This document shows, piece by piece, positions 12,453 through 13,066 of a stretch of 13,066 nt of DNA; the stretch's first letter is position 1, and every line of letters starts with the position of its first letter. The notes under the pieces were generated by a model that did not search any database, was not told the DNA's origin, and saw nothing but the letters and a program-made list of their open reading frames with translations. The position numbers and the translations under genes were made by a program. Source of the stretch: Acidobacteriota bacterium (GTDB lineage: Bacteria; Acidobacteriota; Polarisedimenticolia; J045); NCBI GenBank assembly GCA_024276295.1, contig JAJRXN010000117.1, positions 1 to 13,066 on the forward strand, read 5' to 3'.

Positions 12453-13066
12453 TCAGCGCGCCTCCGTGGATGCCGCCGTGGCCTGCTTGCGGACCGTGAC
12501 CAGACTGCCGCGCGCCCCGGGAACCGCGCCGCGAATCAGGAGCAGATTGCGCTCTTCGTCGACCTGCACGACCGTCAGCCCGCGCGCCGTCACGCGGCGG
12601 TCGCCCATGTGCCCGGGACCACGCATGCCGCGCAGCACCTTGCTCGGGTAGGCCGACTGCCCAATCGACCCCGGCGCGCGATGGAACATCGAACCGTGGG
12701 TCGCCCGGCCACCACCGAATCCGTGGCGCTTGATCACGCCCTGGAACCCGCGGCCCTTGCTCCGGCCGGTCACGTCGACCTTCGTCCCGGGAGCAAAGAT
12801 CCCGCAGGTCACGGTGTCTCCCGGCTTGACGTCCTCACCCTCGGCGAGCGGCAACTCGCGCAGCACCCGCGTCGGAGGCACGCCGGCCTTCTTGAAGTGA
12901 CCGCGCTGCGGGAGCGTCACGCGACGGGGCGGCTTCTTCTCGACGAAGCCGAGCTGGGCCGCCTCGTAGCCGTCGCGTTCCCGGGTCTTGCGCTGCACGA
13001 CGACGCACGGACCGGCCTCGATCACCGTGACCGGGATCACCCGCCCCGCCTCGTCGAAGAGCTGGG
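12453..13066 (-). CDS. rplC: 50S ribosomal protein L3 (N-terminus cut by right edge)
   Basis: L3 starts 50S assembly and reaches toward the peptidyl transferase centre. The reading frame is open to the right edge, giving 203 C-terminal residues; only about 10-15 N-terminal residues should be missing, since the first visible part (QLFDEAGRVIPVTVIEAGPC) normally follows an opening like GKKVGMT. A GTG near 13040 is internal, not the start. Family features are KGRGFQGVIKRHGFGGG, HGSMFHRAPGSIGQ and RNLLLIRGAVPGARGSLV. The glutamine in GSIGQ matches the position methylated in E. coli L3 (Gln150, by PrmB). rplD follows two bases later. Confidence 0.97.
   Translation of the reverse strand, partial: QLFDEAGRVIPVTVIEAGPCVVVQRKTRERDGYEAAQLGFVEKKPPRRVTLPQRGHFKKAGVPPTRVLRELPLAEGEDVKPGDTVTCGIFAPGTKVDVTGRSKGRGFQGVIKRHGFGGGRATHGSMFHRAPGSIGQSAYPSKVLRGMRGPGHMGDRRVTARGLTVVQVDEERNLLLIRGAVPGARGSLVTVRKQATAASTEAR

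Noticed and set aside
13038..13040. A GTG as the true start of rplC.
   Set aside because: The frame stays open to the edge and the upstream codons encode QLFDEAGR, typical L3 sequence, so the gene simply begins outside the window.

Overview
The window is a high-GC stretch of bacterial chromosome. It is filled almost entirely by one minus-strand gene string, the fused S10-spc-alpha ribosomal protein cluster. All 27 genes read right to left. Gaps are short (0-77 nt) or genes overlap, and there is no stretch over 300 bases without a gene. No tRNA, rRNA, mobile element, CRISPR array or intrinsic terminator was seen.

Layout in transcription order, from base 13066 down to 1. The S10 part is rplC (5' end cut by the right edge), rplD, rplW, rplB, rpsS, rplV, rpsC, rplP, rpmC, rpsQ. 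The spc part is rplN, rplX, rplE, rpsH, rplF, rplR, rpsE, rpmD, rplO, secY. Then come the three non-ribosomal genes adk, map and infA, followed by rpmJ. The alpha part is rpsM, rpsK, rpsD (3' end cut by the left edge). rpsJ should lie just beyond the right edge, and rpoA and rplQ are likely beyond the left edge.

The genes supply core ribosomal proteins of both subunits, the SecY protein-export channel, adenylate kinase, methionine aminopeptidase for N-terminal processing of new proteins, and initiation factor IF-1. Coupling is tight: stop and start codons overlap at rplD/rplW, rpmC/rpsQ, rpsE/rpmD, adk/map and map/infA, and several Shine-Dalgarno sites overlap the previous stop codon.

Organism: a bacterium, from gene order and protein types. 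S4 and L36 are the cysteine-rich, zinc-binding forms. Adenylate kinase is the short-lid type, L30 is present, and rpsD follows rpsK. This combination argues against a typical enterobacterium, Bacillus-type Firmicute or cyanobacterium. The L22 loop and SecY tail look more like the FCB/Gemmatimonadota/Eisenbacteria/Acidobacteriota neighbourhood, but that placement is a low-confidence impression.

Most of the window is ordinary, strongly conserved machinery; I do not see a hidden new system. Points worth a second look are the absence of rpsN (S14) from its usual place between rplE and rpsH, an atypical L22 tunnel-loop tip, a changed QxEHT metal-site motif in Map, an inverted repeat in the one long intergenic gap (rpsM-rpsK), and a run of GTG starts across adk-map-infA.
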